Below, one piece after another: positions 1-11,342 of a stretch of DNA of 64,000 nt. Numbering within the stretch: the stretch's first letter is position 1; every line of letters begins with the position of its first letter. Both the position numbers and the translations under genes were made by a program. The stretch covers positions 85,755,548-85,819,547 of the forward strand of contig CM061069.1 in NCBI GenBank assembly GCA_030762895.1. Reading direction: 5' to 3'. The notes below the pieces were generated by a model. It worked only from the letters and a program-made list of their open reading frames with translations. It made no database searches and was not told where the DNA came from. Source of the DNA: Sophora flavescens. Lineage: Eukaryota > Streptophyta > Magnoliopsida > Fabales > Fabaceae.

Positions 1-2
1 AT

Positions 3-113
3 ATTCCTGAGACTCCTTCTTTTTCAACAAACATGCCTACTATAATCGAGGAGACACAAGTGGACGATGTACATGCCACTCGCGATGATCATCACGAAGG
101 GATATTGATATAG
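3..113 (+). pseudogene. C-terminal tail of TNP2-type CACTA transposase (partial)
   Basis: The frame from base 3 to the TAG at 111-113 encodes an acidic tail with the core VDDVHATRDDHHEG. It aligns with the tail of the transposase in CACTA-B (VDDLHATRNDHQEG, near 55213-55255). In CACTA elements this tail follows the DUF4216 region of the TNP2 protein, which binds and cuts the transposon ends in the nucleus. Only about 36 residues are in the window, so it cannot be said whether the gene upstream is intact. The next gene begins about 100 bases downstream on the same strand. Confidence 0.7.
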
Positions 114-217
114 GTAGTTTAAACTTAGTATACATTTATTTTTATTTATACTTCTGTATTTATTTTTAGTTATAACATATGTTAATAAATATATATTGTT
201 TCTGAACAGGCATACAT

Positions 218-1892
218 ATGGATCAGTCGGATGGCCCACATGCACGGGAGGACACTGTGGGGCCTACGCAGGACCCGATCGTGCCTACGCCTGATTCTAG
301 TGTAAGTTTACATGTTATATACTATCTTTAGTCCTTCTTTTTAATGTAAGTTTATAATGTTACAACCCTCTATTTTATCATTTTTTTTGTCCATACAGAC
401 ATCACAGGCTCATAGAAAATGGGGTAGAGGAGCCACGACTTTGAAGAAACTGGAGAAGGCCAGGCAAAGCGGACAGAAGCTTGAGGTGTCCTTAGATGCT
501 AATCTAAATCCCCAGGGACCCCGTGCTAAAGAATTTAAAAAGTGGGTGTTTCTACAAGCGAAGCAGCACGTTAGCACCAACTACAACCATTGGAATGACG
601 TTCCACAGAACGTTAAGGATCATATTTGGGAGGCTATCACGGTATTTTACCTTTACATTCTTTTGGTTTACATTATTATATAATTATCCGAGTTATAATC
701 CATCCAGTTGTTATGTATTTAATGTGTAGGTAGCTTGGACGGTGCCGAATCACGAGGATCATCGTATGAAATGTCTGAAAATGGCATCAAAGCGTTGGAA
801 TGGGTTCAAGCATGATCTTACCAGGTACTATGTATATGGGAAGAAGCGACTTGATAAGATGTTCTCGGATTATCCCTGGATTGATCAGGATACTTGGGAT
901 ATGTTTGCTAGAAGTCGACAGGATGAAGAATTTCAGGTTGGTTGATTAAGTTAATTTTGTATGCTTCTTATAGATCATTTAACTGTATTTAATTATGTGT
1001 TTTTTTAATAGGCTAAGGCAGAGAAGGGTCGGCAGAATCAGGCGAAGAACATCCACCGCCACACCATGTCTTAGGGTGGGTACGAGACTCGGATCGAGGA
1101 GATGATGGCGGATAGGCTGAGGGTGAAGCAGGAAGAGCACGCTGCTAGAATAGAAAGAGGAGAGGTGCCTGAGGGCACACCATTAAGTCCTCTGTCGGAC
1201 ATCGACCGCGAGGATGTCTGGTTAGTCGGCCACATGACAAAGACGAGATCTTTTAAAGTTGATGCCACTCGCGAAGTGGCAGATAAGATTGTAAGTAAAT
1301 AATTAACTTCATTTCAATTGATATTTGTATAGATATTTTTAACTTAACACTTTTCTCTTGCACGTTTTTTCATTTCTTCATTGTAGATGGATCTTAAAGC
1401 ACAATGCTCCCAGGGCTCATTCGTCCCTTATGGACGGCAGGGCGTCTTGAAGACTGCCCTAAGAAAGAAAGACCATCCTGGTCGGGTTATCGGTGTTCCT
1501 GGGAACGTGACCATCAAAGAATATTATGGCACGTCTGCTTCACGAAAGTGGGTCGTCGATGAGACATCAATTTTGGATGACATGACTCAGCAGCTCATCT
1601 CCAACCCTGCTATTACAACGCATTTGATAAAAAGCTTACTATCCAACCCAGAATTCAAGCAGGCGCTTGCTAGAGAGCTTTCCTTCGTCGGTTCATCCCA
1701 GGACACCGCAGGACATGCCAACCCTTCACATGTGAGCACAAAAGAGAGTTATAGTAAGGCACATGTGGAGGAGGATGAGTTGGCAGCTAGGGAGCGGGAG
1801 TTGAAAGTCCAACGCCATGAGCTTGAGTTGGAAATGAAAAGGCGTGAGCTTGAGTTGGACTTCAAACGATGTAAGCTCGAAATGTTGAAAAG
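218..1892 (+). pseudogene. CACTA second gene, Transposase_24 (Ptta/En/Spm) type, with an in-frame stop
   Basis: Five exons can be placed from GT/AG borders and continuous frame: 218-301, 399-641, 730-936, 1012-1290 and 1387-1892. The start ATG at 218 opens a hydrophilic N-terminus. The exon at 399 carries the RGATTLKKL region, the next the WDMFARSRQDEEFQ motif typical of this family, and the exon at 1387 ends in a Glu/Arg-rich coiled coil (about 1765-1892). A TAG at 1072-1074 interrupts the fourth exon just before GGYE, so the copy is probably inactive unless the stop is spliced out or read through. The family is usually taken as an accessory DNA-binding protein of the element. The homologue in CACTA-B is at 55440-57172. 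The exon model is by eye. Confidence 0.75.
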
Positions 1893-1988
1893 GTATGTAT
1901 TCATTATTAATGTCCACATTAGTCAAATAATTACTTGTGTTTTTCTAATTATAAGCAACTTATCTATTTTATTTTTCCTAAATTGAAG

Positions 1989-3198
1989 GCCAAGTCGACG
2001 TCGGTGTCGCTGTCACCTGTCACTTGTTTGTTCTCACTTGGTGAGGATTATGCGTTTGAGATTTTTGAATGTCCATTGGAACACGATGGATGAGTGGCAC
2101 GCCCAAATCGACAGAGGATATTTTCCTTCTGTGGTGAAGATCTCGGGGACACCTGCAGAGATAACGTCTGGATGGCCAGCACGGTTTTGAGTCTCTGGTG
2201 CACGTAAGTTAATTTTAATTTTATAACTTATTTATTTTTGGTATTTTTCCATTTAATAATTTATTTTAATTTTAATATATATATTATGTAATTAACATCC
2301 ACACCTTTTCATATCTTAGGTATCTCCATCGTTTTCAGCTTGATAAGGGCGTTGCATCAGTTTACGGCTTCTTAGATCCGTCAATCCTTATGCCCCAACT
2401 CTTTGCTGGCGATGCATTTAGTAAATACATAGGGAACTTGATGGGAGACAATCGGAAAGAATTATATCTGGCTCCCTACTGTATGAATAACCATTGGCAG
2501 TTGTTCGTACTTCACCCGTCTAGGCATACTGTCATATTCTTATGCTCTCTCCACCAAAACCCGCCAGAAGAGGTGGTGGAAGCTGTAAATACGTAAGTAA
2601 CTAATCTTAAATTTAATTTAAGTTTTAATATCAGTTGTTTTTAGTTTATTACACACATGATATATGAATTTGTTAATTGACATGATTATTTGTTTATGAT
2701 AGCGCGCTGAAGGCGAGTATCATAAGTTGCGCCAACGGGAGAAGTAGGACTTCTAAGGCTAAAGGAATTCCTGAATGGATCATCCTCAAGGTTTGGTAGT
2801 TTATTTATCAAATAATTAATATTATAATTACTAATTTATATGTATATTTAACTGACATTAATTGAAATTAATTTTGTTTGTATTCTCGATTTCAACCTGA
2901 CGGGTGGTCGTGCGGCTATTATGTGATGCTTCATATGCTGAACATAGTCTCCGCATCTATTACGGATGGATGGAGGAAGGTAATATTTAAACAACTTGTT
3001 AAATTATATATTATAGTTTTGGTGATGACTTGCGTTAATGTTTTGTTATTATTTGAACGTGTGTAGGCATTTAACGACCAATCGCCTCTTCAAAAAGATG
3101 AGTTTAGAGACTTGAGGATGCGCTTGGCAGAATTCTTCTTCAAGTATGCGGCTGAAAAAGGAATTGACAAGATACCTCCGCAATACTTAGATGAATAG
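1989..3198 (+). pseudogene. Ulp1-like C48 cysteine protease exons of CACTA-A
   Basis: Exons continue from the gene upstream: about 1989-2203, 2320-2592, 2703-2790, 2884-2979 and 3067-3198 (TAG at the end). The protease core shows His in NNHWQLF, Gln six residues before the nucleophile, and Cys in QPDGWSCGYYVM. The usual Asp position reads FLCSLH, so Asp is replaced by Cys. Ulp1-type proteases cleave SUMO or related conjugates; copies in CACTA elements are common and their role is not settled. The exon at 2884 has exactly the 96-bp length of its CACTA-B partner, but its acceptor is AT (2882-2883) instead of AG. The exon from 1989 is hard to keep in one frame. Probably a decayed copy. Confidence 0.72.
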
Positions 3199-3229
3199 TT
3201 TTTTTGTTAGACTTTAGAAACTAATAAAT

Positions 3230-3232
<3 letters not shown>

Positions 3233-3277
<45 letters not shown>
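3233..3277. repeat. (AT)n microsatellite
   Basis: An uninterrupted run of about 22 AT units lies just after the Ulp1 stop codon inside CACTA-A. The remainder of 3199-3492 is AT-rich untranslated DNA with no ORF of note. Confidence 0.95.
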
Positions 3278-3278
<1 letters not shown>

Positions 3279-3492
3279 TTGTAGATAGTTATGTTTTTCC
3301 TATACATGGGTTTTGGTTTTAAGTCCCCCCATTGTTCCTTTGTATATTTATTTTCTTTTTGTTAATATTGAAATTTAAGGGTAGTGTTTGCAATTCTGTA
3401 ATGTATGTGATATTCTGTGTTACTGGGATATTTACTGAATGCAGGGATAGCTGAGGGGAGTGATATTTTAAAAATGAATTTAAAAAAAAAAT

Positions 3493-3819
3493 CTATTAAC
3501 GTTAGTTGTATCAAACAATTGATGTTAATAGTATTTTTATAAAATATACAGTACACTATTAACGTCAGTTGCAATAAACAACTGACGTTAAAATTAAAAC
3601 ATTTAACGTCAGTTCTTTAACAAAACTGACGTTAGTTTGAACAACATCAACATCAGTTGTGTTAAAGAACTGACTTTAATAATTTTATTTTTAACGTCAG
3701 TTGTTTAAACAACTGACGTTAAAATATTAACTATTAACGTCAGTTGTATTTACGTCAGACAATATTATGACGTATAAAATCAATTTTAACTGACGTAAAA
3801 AGTACTTATTGCACTAGTG
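3493..3819. repeat. Subterminal palindromic repeats and right TIR of CACTA-A
   Basis: The motif AACGTCAGTT and its complement AACTGACGTT recur about ten times, several as face-to-face pairs separated by a few bases. The block ends in the terminal inverted repeat. Subterminal motif clusters are where CACTA transposases bind. The motif differs from that of CACTA-B, so the two belong to different families although their outermost ten bases agree. Confidence 0.88.
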
Positions 3820-3822
3820 AAG

Positions 3823-4157
3823 GCATCCAAAGGGGAAGATTGAAGATGTATTGATCAGAGTTGACAAATTTGTGTTTCCTGTGAACTTCATCATTTTGGA
3901 CTTTGAAGCAGATATGGAAGTTCCTATTATTCTTGGGAGACCATTTTTGGCAACAGGGAAGACTTTAATTGATGTGCATAAAGGAGAACTCATAATGAGG
4001 GCGAATTATTAGCATACTACTTTTAATGTTTTCAATGCCTTAAAGTATCCAGATGAAGGAATGGAGGAATGCTCCTTCATAGAATCATTTGATGAGCTTG
4101 TGCAGCAGCAAATCCGGAAGAATCAATCTGACTATGGTGATGATGCAGCATCAATGG
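3823..4157 (+). pseudogene. Athila-1 aspartic protease, C-terminal remnant
   Basis: The translation holds the distal part of a retroviral-type protease: FVFPVNFIILDFEADMEVP followed by IILGRPFLATGKTLIDV. The second is the conserved flap-distal motif of Athila-type gag-pro and is also present at 22250-22300 in Athila-2. The catalytic DTGA-equivalent would lie upstream and is missing, because CACTA-A inserted before it. A TAG follows RANY near 4010. The reading continues to the solo LTR at 4158 and resumes after it at 5881. Confidence 0.8.
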
Positions 4158-5880
4158 TGTTAGAAACAAAGTGATTTTGGATTAAAATAATCTCTTAAGT
4201 TTTGATGTTAACAAAAAGGTTAAATTTGTATGGCAAAGTATTTGTCAAATATCTAACTTGTTTGTTATAAGTATGCAGGGATTACTTGATTTTATGCCAG
4301 TCAGAGGAACTAAAATTTAAAGTATGGAATCCACATATTCTAGTTCAAACCTCTAGACCAGTCTACAACTCTTGGTAAAATTTTGAGTCTTTAGCTTTAT
4401 GGTAGACGAGATCGTTAAAATAAGAATAGACGAGGTCTTAGAGTTAACTAAGGGAGAAGCGTTACTAAGTCTAAAGTAACCTAGTAGACGAGCTCCATAT
4501 GCCACGTCATTGGACGGAGATTCTCATTAAGGACTTAGCAAGTCCAAAGACTTTAAAACAACTGTGTCCATCCTGCCACGTCAGCAGACGAGTGCTATCC
4601 TTAAAACTCAAGAATACATTCATAATGTCTAACTAAAATTCAGTAGATGTCCACAGTGCCACGTCACTGGAAGGAGTTTCTCTAAAGGACTTAGCAAGTC
4701 CAAAGACATTAGTAGATGAGTGCTTCTATCACATTAGTAGACGAGCGCTTCTGCCGTATTAGTAGACGAGCGCTTTTGTCACTTTAGTGGACGAGCGCTT
4801 CTGCCACAACAGTGGACGAGCAGATTAAGTATAGATGCGTTCTTAAAACTAAGTAGGCGGCTATATATGTTTTATATCTTTACCACCTTGAATATGATTT
4901 AATGCAATCTGGACCATGATGAATTTATTTCAAATGATTGCTTATTTAATTCAAATAATATATTTCTTTTACTTTGATGCTTCTTTTGTATAAAATCTTT
5001 ATCTCTTGGATAAAAGAACTTCGTTCCATCGAAACCATAAACGTTTGTACTCTGTCAAAATACTTTGTTGTAAAGATCAAGTCAAGTACAAAGATGGTAA
5101 GTCAAAAAGCAACCTTTGGTACAATAGAGAAGTGACAGTTCTACTTTGAGCATTCCTTTGTTAAACAAAAGCGCTTCTCAGTGAAGCATATCAAGTTATC
5201 AGTCGCAACGGATATCAAACATTTAATGCTAAGTCTAAACGGATACAATTTGAAGACCGTTGAAGAACTACAAGAGCAGAAGAAGGTCACTATATAGGTA
5301 GAAGACCTCAGATACTGAAGAATAACTTTTGCGAGCTCAACATTTGCCAATACAATTCCTGAGTAGACAAGCTCTTATTCTTTCATTCTTTCAAAAGCAA
5401 AAGTCTGTAATTTATTAGTTTGAATATTGTTGTAATATTCAACTGATCTTAAACTGTCATACTCTCACACTTAGTGAGTTAAGAAGATCAACTTTTAAAT
5501 CTGTGATAGAGTTAGAGCCTGAAGAGGCTTGGTAAGAAAGGAATACTTGTAGCCTGAAGAAGTGTTGAATACTTGTAAAGCTGTTGGATTATAGTGGAGA
5601 AAATCCTTCAGGTAGAAGGGACTGGACATAACTCTTGGTTGGAAGAGAGTGAACCAGGATAAAACACTTGCTTGAATCTTTTAAACCCTTATCTTTTATA
5701 GTTTTTGTTTATACTAACTGTGGGGTTCTGAATCTGAGTTTATTAACTCTTCAAAAACGTTTTCCTATTTGTGTGTTGTTTATTATTTTGCTTGTAAAAG
5801 GTTTGAGAAAAGACTTTTTCGAAAATCTGTTAAGAAACACAATTCAACCCCCCTTCTTGTGTTTCCCTGTGTCAACTTCA
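4158..5880 (+). mobile_element. Solo LTR (1,723 bp) inside Athila-1
   Basis: The block starts TGTTAGAAAC, ends GTGTCAACTTCA and is flanked by AATGG (4153-4157) and AGTGG (5881-5885), a 5-bp target duplication with one change. Removing it restores the Athila reading frame across the junction. No primer binding site, polypurine tract or coding region is visible inside, so it is best read as a solo LTR left by LTR-LTR recombination. The C-rich stretch before its right end resembles SIRE/Maximus-type copia LTRs of legumes; that lineage call is tentative. Confidence 0.8.
4712..4822 (+). repeat. 25-bp tandem repeat in the solo LTR
   Basis: Units beginning GTAGACGAGCGCTTCTGCC or close variants start at 4712, 4737, 4762, 4787 and 4812, an exact 25-bp period, with the last unit truncated. 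Looser relatives of the GTAGACGAG core are scattered upstream (4400-4600), each near a CCACGTCA motif. Confidence 0.9.
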
Positions 5881-7559
5881 AGTGGAAGTTGGAAACCCCT
5901 CTGATGAAGAAGTTGGAGAATCCTTAGACTGTAAGGTTTTTCAACATGTGTGGACCAAAAAAAAAGAATCATTGGAGGTAACTGATGAGACTTTTAAAGA
6001 TAACATTCCTTCCATTGTTAAACCTCCTTCTCTTGAACTGAAAAAATTACCAAGTCATTTGAAATATGCTTACCTTGGTGATAGCGATACTCTATCTATG
6101 ATAATATTTGTTTCGCTGAACTTTTTCCAAGAGGAACAATTGTTAACATCTCTGAAAAGGCACAAAAAGCAATCGGTTGGTAAATAGTAGATATCAGGGG
6201 GATTAGTCCATCATTATGCATGCACAGAATTCTCTTGGAGGAAGGTTCAACGAACATCATTGAAAGTCATAGAAGATTGAATCCCATCATGAAGGAGGTG
6301 GTTAAGAAGGAAATCATTAAATGACTGGATGCAGGGATTATCTATCCTATTTCAGACAGTGTATGGGTAAGTCCAATCCAGTGTGTACCTAAAAAGGGGG
6401 GGGTGTAACAGTCATCACCAATGAAAAGAATGAGATAATCCCCACTAGAACTATGACTGGTTGGAGGATCTGTATGGATTACAGGAAGTTGAACAAAGCC
6501 ACAAGAAAAGATCAATTCCCCTTGCCATTCATTTATCAGATGTTGGACAAATTAGCTGGAAAGGATTATTACTATTTTCTGGATGGCTATTCAGGGTATA
6601 ACCAGATTGCTATAGCACCAGAAGATCAGGAAAAAACAACTTTCACTTGTCCTTATGGCACATTTACTTTCAGAAGAATGCCATTTGGACAGTGTAATGC
6701 TCCAACAACCTTCCAAAGATGTATGATGGATGTGTTCTAAGATATGATTGAGAAATCTATGGAAGTGTTTATGGATGATTTTTCAGTCTTTGGAGAAACA
6801 TTCCAAAGTTGTTTGTTGAACCTGGTGCAAATACTTGACAGATGTGAGGAAACCAATCTTGTACTGAATTGGGAGAAGTGTCACTTCATGGTAATAGAAG
6901 GAATTGTGCTGGGACGTGGAATCTCCGGAAATGGTATTGAGGTGGATAAGGCAAAGGTTGAAGTTATTGAAAAGCTACCTACCCCCACATCAGTGAAAGG
7001 AATTAGAAGTTGCTTGGGCCATGCTGGTTTCTACAGAAGATTTATCAAGGAATTCTCCAAGATCTCTAGGCCACTGTGTCAGTTGCTGGAGCATGATAAA
7101 GATTTTGAATTCACAGCTGAATGTCTAAAGGCATTTGAACTTATAAGGAATACCCTCATCTCTGCACCTATCATTGTTCCACCTGATTGGGAGAAGCCTT
7201 TTGAGCTCATGTGTGATACAAGTGACTTTGTTGTAGGAGCAGTATGGGGACAAAGGTACAACAAGGTGCTGCACCGTGTCTATTATGCAAGCAAGTTCTT
7301 GATTGATGCTCAAATTAATTAAACAACCATTGAGAAGGAATTACTGGCTGTAGTGTTTGCCTTTGAGAAGTTTAGATCCTATCTAGTTGGAACAAAAGTG
7401 GTAGTCTATACTGACCACTAAGCCCTCAAATACTTGATTGATAAGAAGGATGCTAAACCAAGGCTCATCAGATGGGTGCTCTTGCTTCAAGAATTTGACA
7501 TGGAAATTAGAGATAAGAAGGGGGTGGAGAATCAGGTAGCTGATCACCTTTCAAGATGA
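5881..7559 (+). pseudogene. Athila-1 reverse transcriptase and RNase H
   Basis: After a linker (5881-6187) the RT runs from about 6200 with WRICMDYRKLNKATRKDQFP, LDGYSGYNQIAIAPEDQEKT and the active-site motif VFMDDFSVFG (about 6765-6795; the YXDD box reads FMDD, as is usual for this lineage). The RNase H part follows with ELMCDTSDFVVGAV and TIEKELLAVVFAFEK, ending HLSR before the TGA at 7557. Breaks include a TAG at 6188, an A/G-run frame change near 6395-6410, TAA at 6738-6740, TAA at 7321 and TAA in the TDH box near 7420. RT copies element RNA into cDNA in virus-like particles; this copy cannot. Confidence 0.9.
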
Positions 7560-8933
7560 CCAGAGGATGTTGCAGCATCCAAGGGAACAGTCATTGATGA
7601 ATCCTTCCATGATGAACAACTACTGGCAATGCAAGACGCTACAACACCTTGGTATGTTGATCTGGTCAACTTTTTGGCAGTGGTGTGGTTCCTCCAGATA
7701 TGAATTCTCATCAAAAGAGGAGATTTTTTCATCAAGCAAAAAAATATGTCTGGGATGAGCTATACCTATACAAAATGTGCCCAGACAATTTGAATAGAAG
7801 ATGTACAGTAGATGAAGAATTCTAGGATATACTGACTGAGTGCCACGCTGCAACATATGGCGGACACTTTGGTGGCATGAGAACTGCTGCCAAGGTGCTC
7901 CAATCAGGTTTATTCTAGCCCACTCTGTTTAGAGATGCACATGAATTTGTGGACCGCTGTGATAGTTGCCAAAGGGTAGGGAATGTGTCTTACAAAAATG
8001 AAATACCCCTCAATACTATTTTAGAAATTGAACTTTTTGATGTGTGGGGTATTGACTTTATGGGACAATTTCCCCCTTCCTTTGGCAACCTCTACATTTT
8101 GGTGGCAGTTTATTATGTGTCTAAATGGGTGGAGGTTGTGGCAACAATAAAAAAATGATGCTACGACAGTAACAAAGTTTTTACAAAAAAATATTTTTTC
8201 TAGATTTGGAATCCTTAAAGCTATCATTAGTGATGAAGGTACCCATTTTTGCAATCATGTTTTCTTAAAACTAGTTACAAAATATGGGGTTAAGCATAAA
8301 GTAGCCACAACCTACCATCCCCAAACTAATGGTCAAGCTGAGTTATCTAACAGGAAAGTCAAAAGAATTCTGGAAAAGATGGTCAACCCAAGTAGGAAGG
8401 ATTGGTCTTCACATCTGGATGAGGCCATGTGGGCTTATAGGACTGCATTCAAGACTCCTTTGGGGATGTCCCCATATAGACTGGTGTATGGGAAAGCTTG
8501 CCATTTACCCCTGGAGTTGCAGCACAAGGCTTTCTGGGCAATAAAGAAACTAAATTTTGGTTTTCAGTCTGCTGGAGCAGCACGCATGCTGCAGCTTAAT
8601 GAATTAGAAGAACACAGATTGTTTTCCTATGAAAATGCTGAAGCATACAAGGCAAAAACTAAAGCTTGGCATGATCAGAAGATCCATTACATATATTTTC
8701 ATAATGGAGAACAAGTGCTGCTGTTCAATTCAAGGTTGCAGCTTTTTCCAGGCAAGCTAAAGTCAAGATGGTCTGGTTCATTCCAAGTTGTGAAAGTATA
8801 TCCACATGGAGCTGTTGATTTGCTAGATGATGCAAGTGGCAGGGAATTCAAGGTTAATGGCAAGAGAATCAAGCATTATTTTGGTGAGACTGTGGACAGA
8901 ATGAAGGTCATCACCCTTGATGACACGGAATGA
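7560..8933 (+). pseudogene. Athila-1 integrase
   Basis: The zinc-binding N-domain is seen as ECHAATYGGHFGGMRTA and DRCDSCQRVG (7830-7980). The DDE core shows Asp in FDVWGIDFMGQFPP (near 8050), Asp in ISDEGTHFCN (near 8235) and Glu in NGQAELSNRKVKRILEK (near 8340). A C-terminal domain from about 8640 (HDQKIHYIY through VNGKRIKHYFG) ends at the TGA 8931-8933. The reading is broken by several stops (near 7915, 8156) and frame changes; the longest intact piece is 8379-8933. Integrase inserts the cDNA into chromosomes. The gene follows RNase H directly, the normal order for Ty3/gypsy pol. Confidence 0.88.
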
Positions 8934-9531
8934 TGTTTCAACATGGTTTGGCTGAGGACCTGATAAACCAAGCGCTCATGGGAGGTAGCCCATAAATAAA
9001 GAATACTCAGTTTGTTGAATAATAAAGCAGCAGTGGAGAAATGAAAGAAGTCATGTTGCAGCATAAGCAAGATAATGGGTTGCTCTGGAGCACTGCTGTA
9101 TCATGATCCGTAAATGATACAAACAGAAAAGGGAAAAATCTTTTGGATAGGGACCAACTGCTGACAAAAGTACAAGGTGGGGGCCAGCTCAGGTTTTGTA
9201 TGTTATGGGAAAATTGTATGTTGCACACTTTTAAATTTTTTTGAAAAATGTCTAATGATAATGGGATGTGGAGAGAGAAGATCACGTTCTCCCATGATCA
9301 ACTCCCAACCACATGATCTGATTTCCCCCTCTCCTTTATTCCCCTCTTTCCCACGTCTGCCACCATCCATACCCAATCCACCCCTCCCTCCTTACACATT
9401 AAATAACCCACACCTCTTTCTTCCACTCACTCACTACACTCTCATAAACATTTCCTTCTCCTCCCTCAAACCATGAAACCATATCACCCAAACTCTTCCC
9501 TTTCTTCTCTAACCCAACCCACATACCCACC
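8934..9531 (+). other. Athila-1 pol-env spacer with conserved TGGGAGG-CCCA motif
   Basis: Non-coding. About 45 bases after the pol stop lies TGGGAGGTAGCCCA (8979-8992), preceded by AAGCGCTC. A near-identical motif occurs at the matching place in Athila-2 (minus strand, about 21790-21817). The second half (9310-9530) is CT/CA-rich and runs into the env-like start codon, resembling an untranslated leader. Confidence 0.65.
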
Positions 9532-11342
9532 ATGACTACTAAAAAAGGAAGTTGTTTGAAACACAAAGCTGTTAAAAATGCTGCCCCCGCCTCTGCCACT
9601 CCGAACGAAACCCTAACCACCTGGATTGGTGAGGAAATGCAAGAAAAATATGAGAAAGAAACCCTCAACCGTAACCTCCACCAAGAAAAGGGGTTCAAAT
9701 ATGGAAACGGGGTGAACTGGGGGTTGCTGCCAAAACTGGTGGAGGTAATAGAGGCACACCAGTGGAAAACCTTTGTTGAGCATAAAAATGGTTTCTGTAC
9801 CCAAATGGTAAGGGAGTTTTACACGAATATTGCTTCTGATGCCCAAACCTTTGTGGTGATCAGAGGGGGTGAAGTATCTTTCTCAGCCAAAACCATTAAT
9901 CAACATCTTAGGCTGGATGAGGTGGAGAATGAGTACCAACAAATCTTGAAAGCTGCAACAGCAACTAAGCTGCAGCAGATGAAGAAGGATTTGGCCCTTC
10001 CTGGCGCAGAATTCATACAGTAAGCTGAAGGCCAACTCAAGCTACCCTAGTCCATGTTGCAGCCTCTGGCTAAGGTTTGGTACCATTTCCTCATATACTC
10101 CCTATCCCATACTGCTCATCTGGAGACAGTGGACAAAGAACGCCTGGTTCTACTCGATTGTATCGTGAACAAAAAGAAAATCAATGTGGGGGAGATACTG
10201 AAGAATCAGATCTCCATCTGGGCCATGAAGCAGCAAGGTAACCTAATCCTCCCCTGTCTTATCACTGAACTGTGTCTGGAGCAAGGAATAGAGTACAACC
10301 CTGGAGAAGGGTTAGAGCAAAACAAGGGCCCCATTGAAATGAACTACAACCTGAGGATGTACTCTAACTCATAAAAAGCCAGTGCAAGTGGAAGCAAACT
10401 TCCCAAATCAGGCACCCCAGAGCAGTCGGATCGCTCTAGGACGCTAGAGCATAAAGCTGATCAACTGACCACCATGTTGCAACAACACATAAAGAAGGAG
10501 CAAGCTTTCTGGTAATTCTAATTTTGCAAATGCTAGTGGGAGAAGCAGACAATGAATATTAATAATTGGTAGCTTGAGACTTCTATCCCCTAGTTCCCCC
10601 AAGAAATTCTACCCTCCTTTGAAGAAGATGTCCCTACAACACCCTTCAACAATGTTTATGACCCAGTTTCTGTAAACCCCGAGAAGCACCACAAAAAACA
10701 TCAACCCTGCCGACAGCTCTACCTCTAATGAAGACTGGATGGGTACTGCTCCATCCAAGCAGCCAGAACAAAATGTGGCCCCTGAGCCCAAAAAGAAGAA
10801 ATCTGCCTCTCAAGTCTCCCAGCAGGATCAGCGGAGCACCAAAAGGCCTCGTGCTACATCGACTGAAAAAGTGCCCTCCTCTACTCCTGTTACAGTAGAG
10901 ACTCACCCTCCAGCTTCAAAAGCAACAAAAAACACCAAGACAACTGCTGAGAAGGGAAGTCCAGTAATGAAGATTGCAGCAGCATATGCTACAACAACAT
11001 TGGAAGAGGAGGAGGGCACACTTCCTCTTTCCAAAAGAGCGAAGCTTGCTATGACAAAGGGTACAACTGTGATTAAAAAAAGAGAAGGTTGCAGCAGCAC
11101 ATATGGAGGAGGAAGCAACGGCTACTGCAGAAAAAGAGGTTGAAAGCAAAGAATCAGAAGAGGAAGCAGAAGAGGCAGTAGAAGAGGAAGAAGAGGAAAA
11201 AGAGGAAGCTGAAGAAGAGCTTGAGGAGGAGGAATAAAATGAAGATGAAGAGGATGTGCAAGTCATAGGAGCAACACCGCGAAAGGTGCCTTCCACAAAA
11301 AGTGGAGGAACCCGGAAGAGTTCGCGTGTCAGAGTACTTTAG
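9532..11342 (+). pseudogene. Athila-1 env-like region (putative plant transposon protein domain)
   Basis: The ATG at 9532 opens a 163-residue frame with a basic N-terminus and a segment around EVIEAHQWKTFVEHKNGFCT, typical of the conserved domain after pol in Athila, Calypso and Cyclops elements. It stops at TAA 10021 and continues at 10054-10374. The last third (10739-11342) is Lys/Pro-rich then strongly Glu-rich, ending in a basic tail at TAG 11340-11342. Stops, frame changes and a poorly preserved stretch (10375-10738) make it non-functional. The region is called envelope-like from position only; I see no convincing signal peptide or membrane segment, and its role is unknown. Confidence 0.75.

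Larger units (their letters stand above)
1..3819 (+). mobile_element. CACTA (En/Spm) DNA transposon, 3' half (CACTA-A)
   Basis: The right terminus is the inverted CACTAGTGCA ending at 3819, followed by AAG, the likely 3-bp target duplication; its partner lies left of base 1. Inside, in order and on one strand, are the tail of a TNP2-type transposase, a spliced Transposase_24-like gene, Ulp1-like protease exons and a palindrome-rich subterminal region. This is the usual gene order of plant CACTA elements and matches CACTA-B at 50721-59403. The element lies inside the protease region of an Athila retrotransposon. The left half is outside the window, so its total size is unknown. Confidence 0.9.

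Noticed and set aside
10916..11296. Poly-Ser/Cys minus-strand ORF
   Set aside because: Antisense shadow of the Glu-rich tail of the env-like region.
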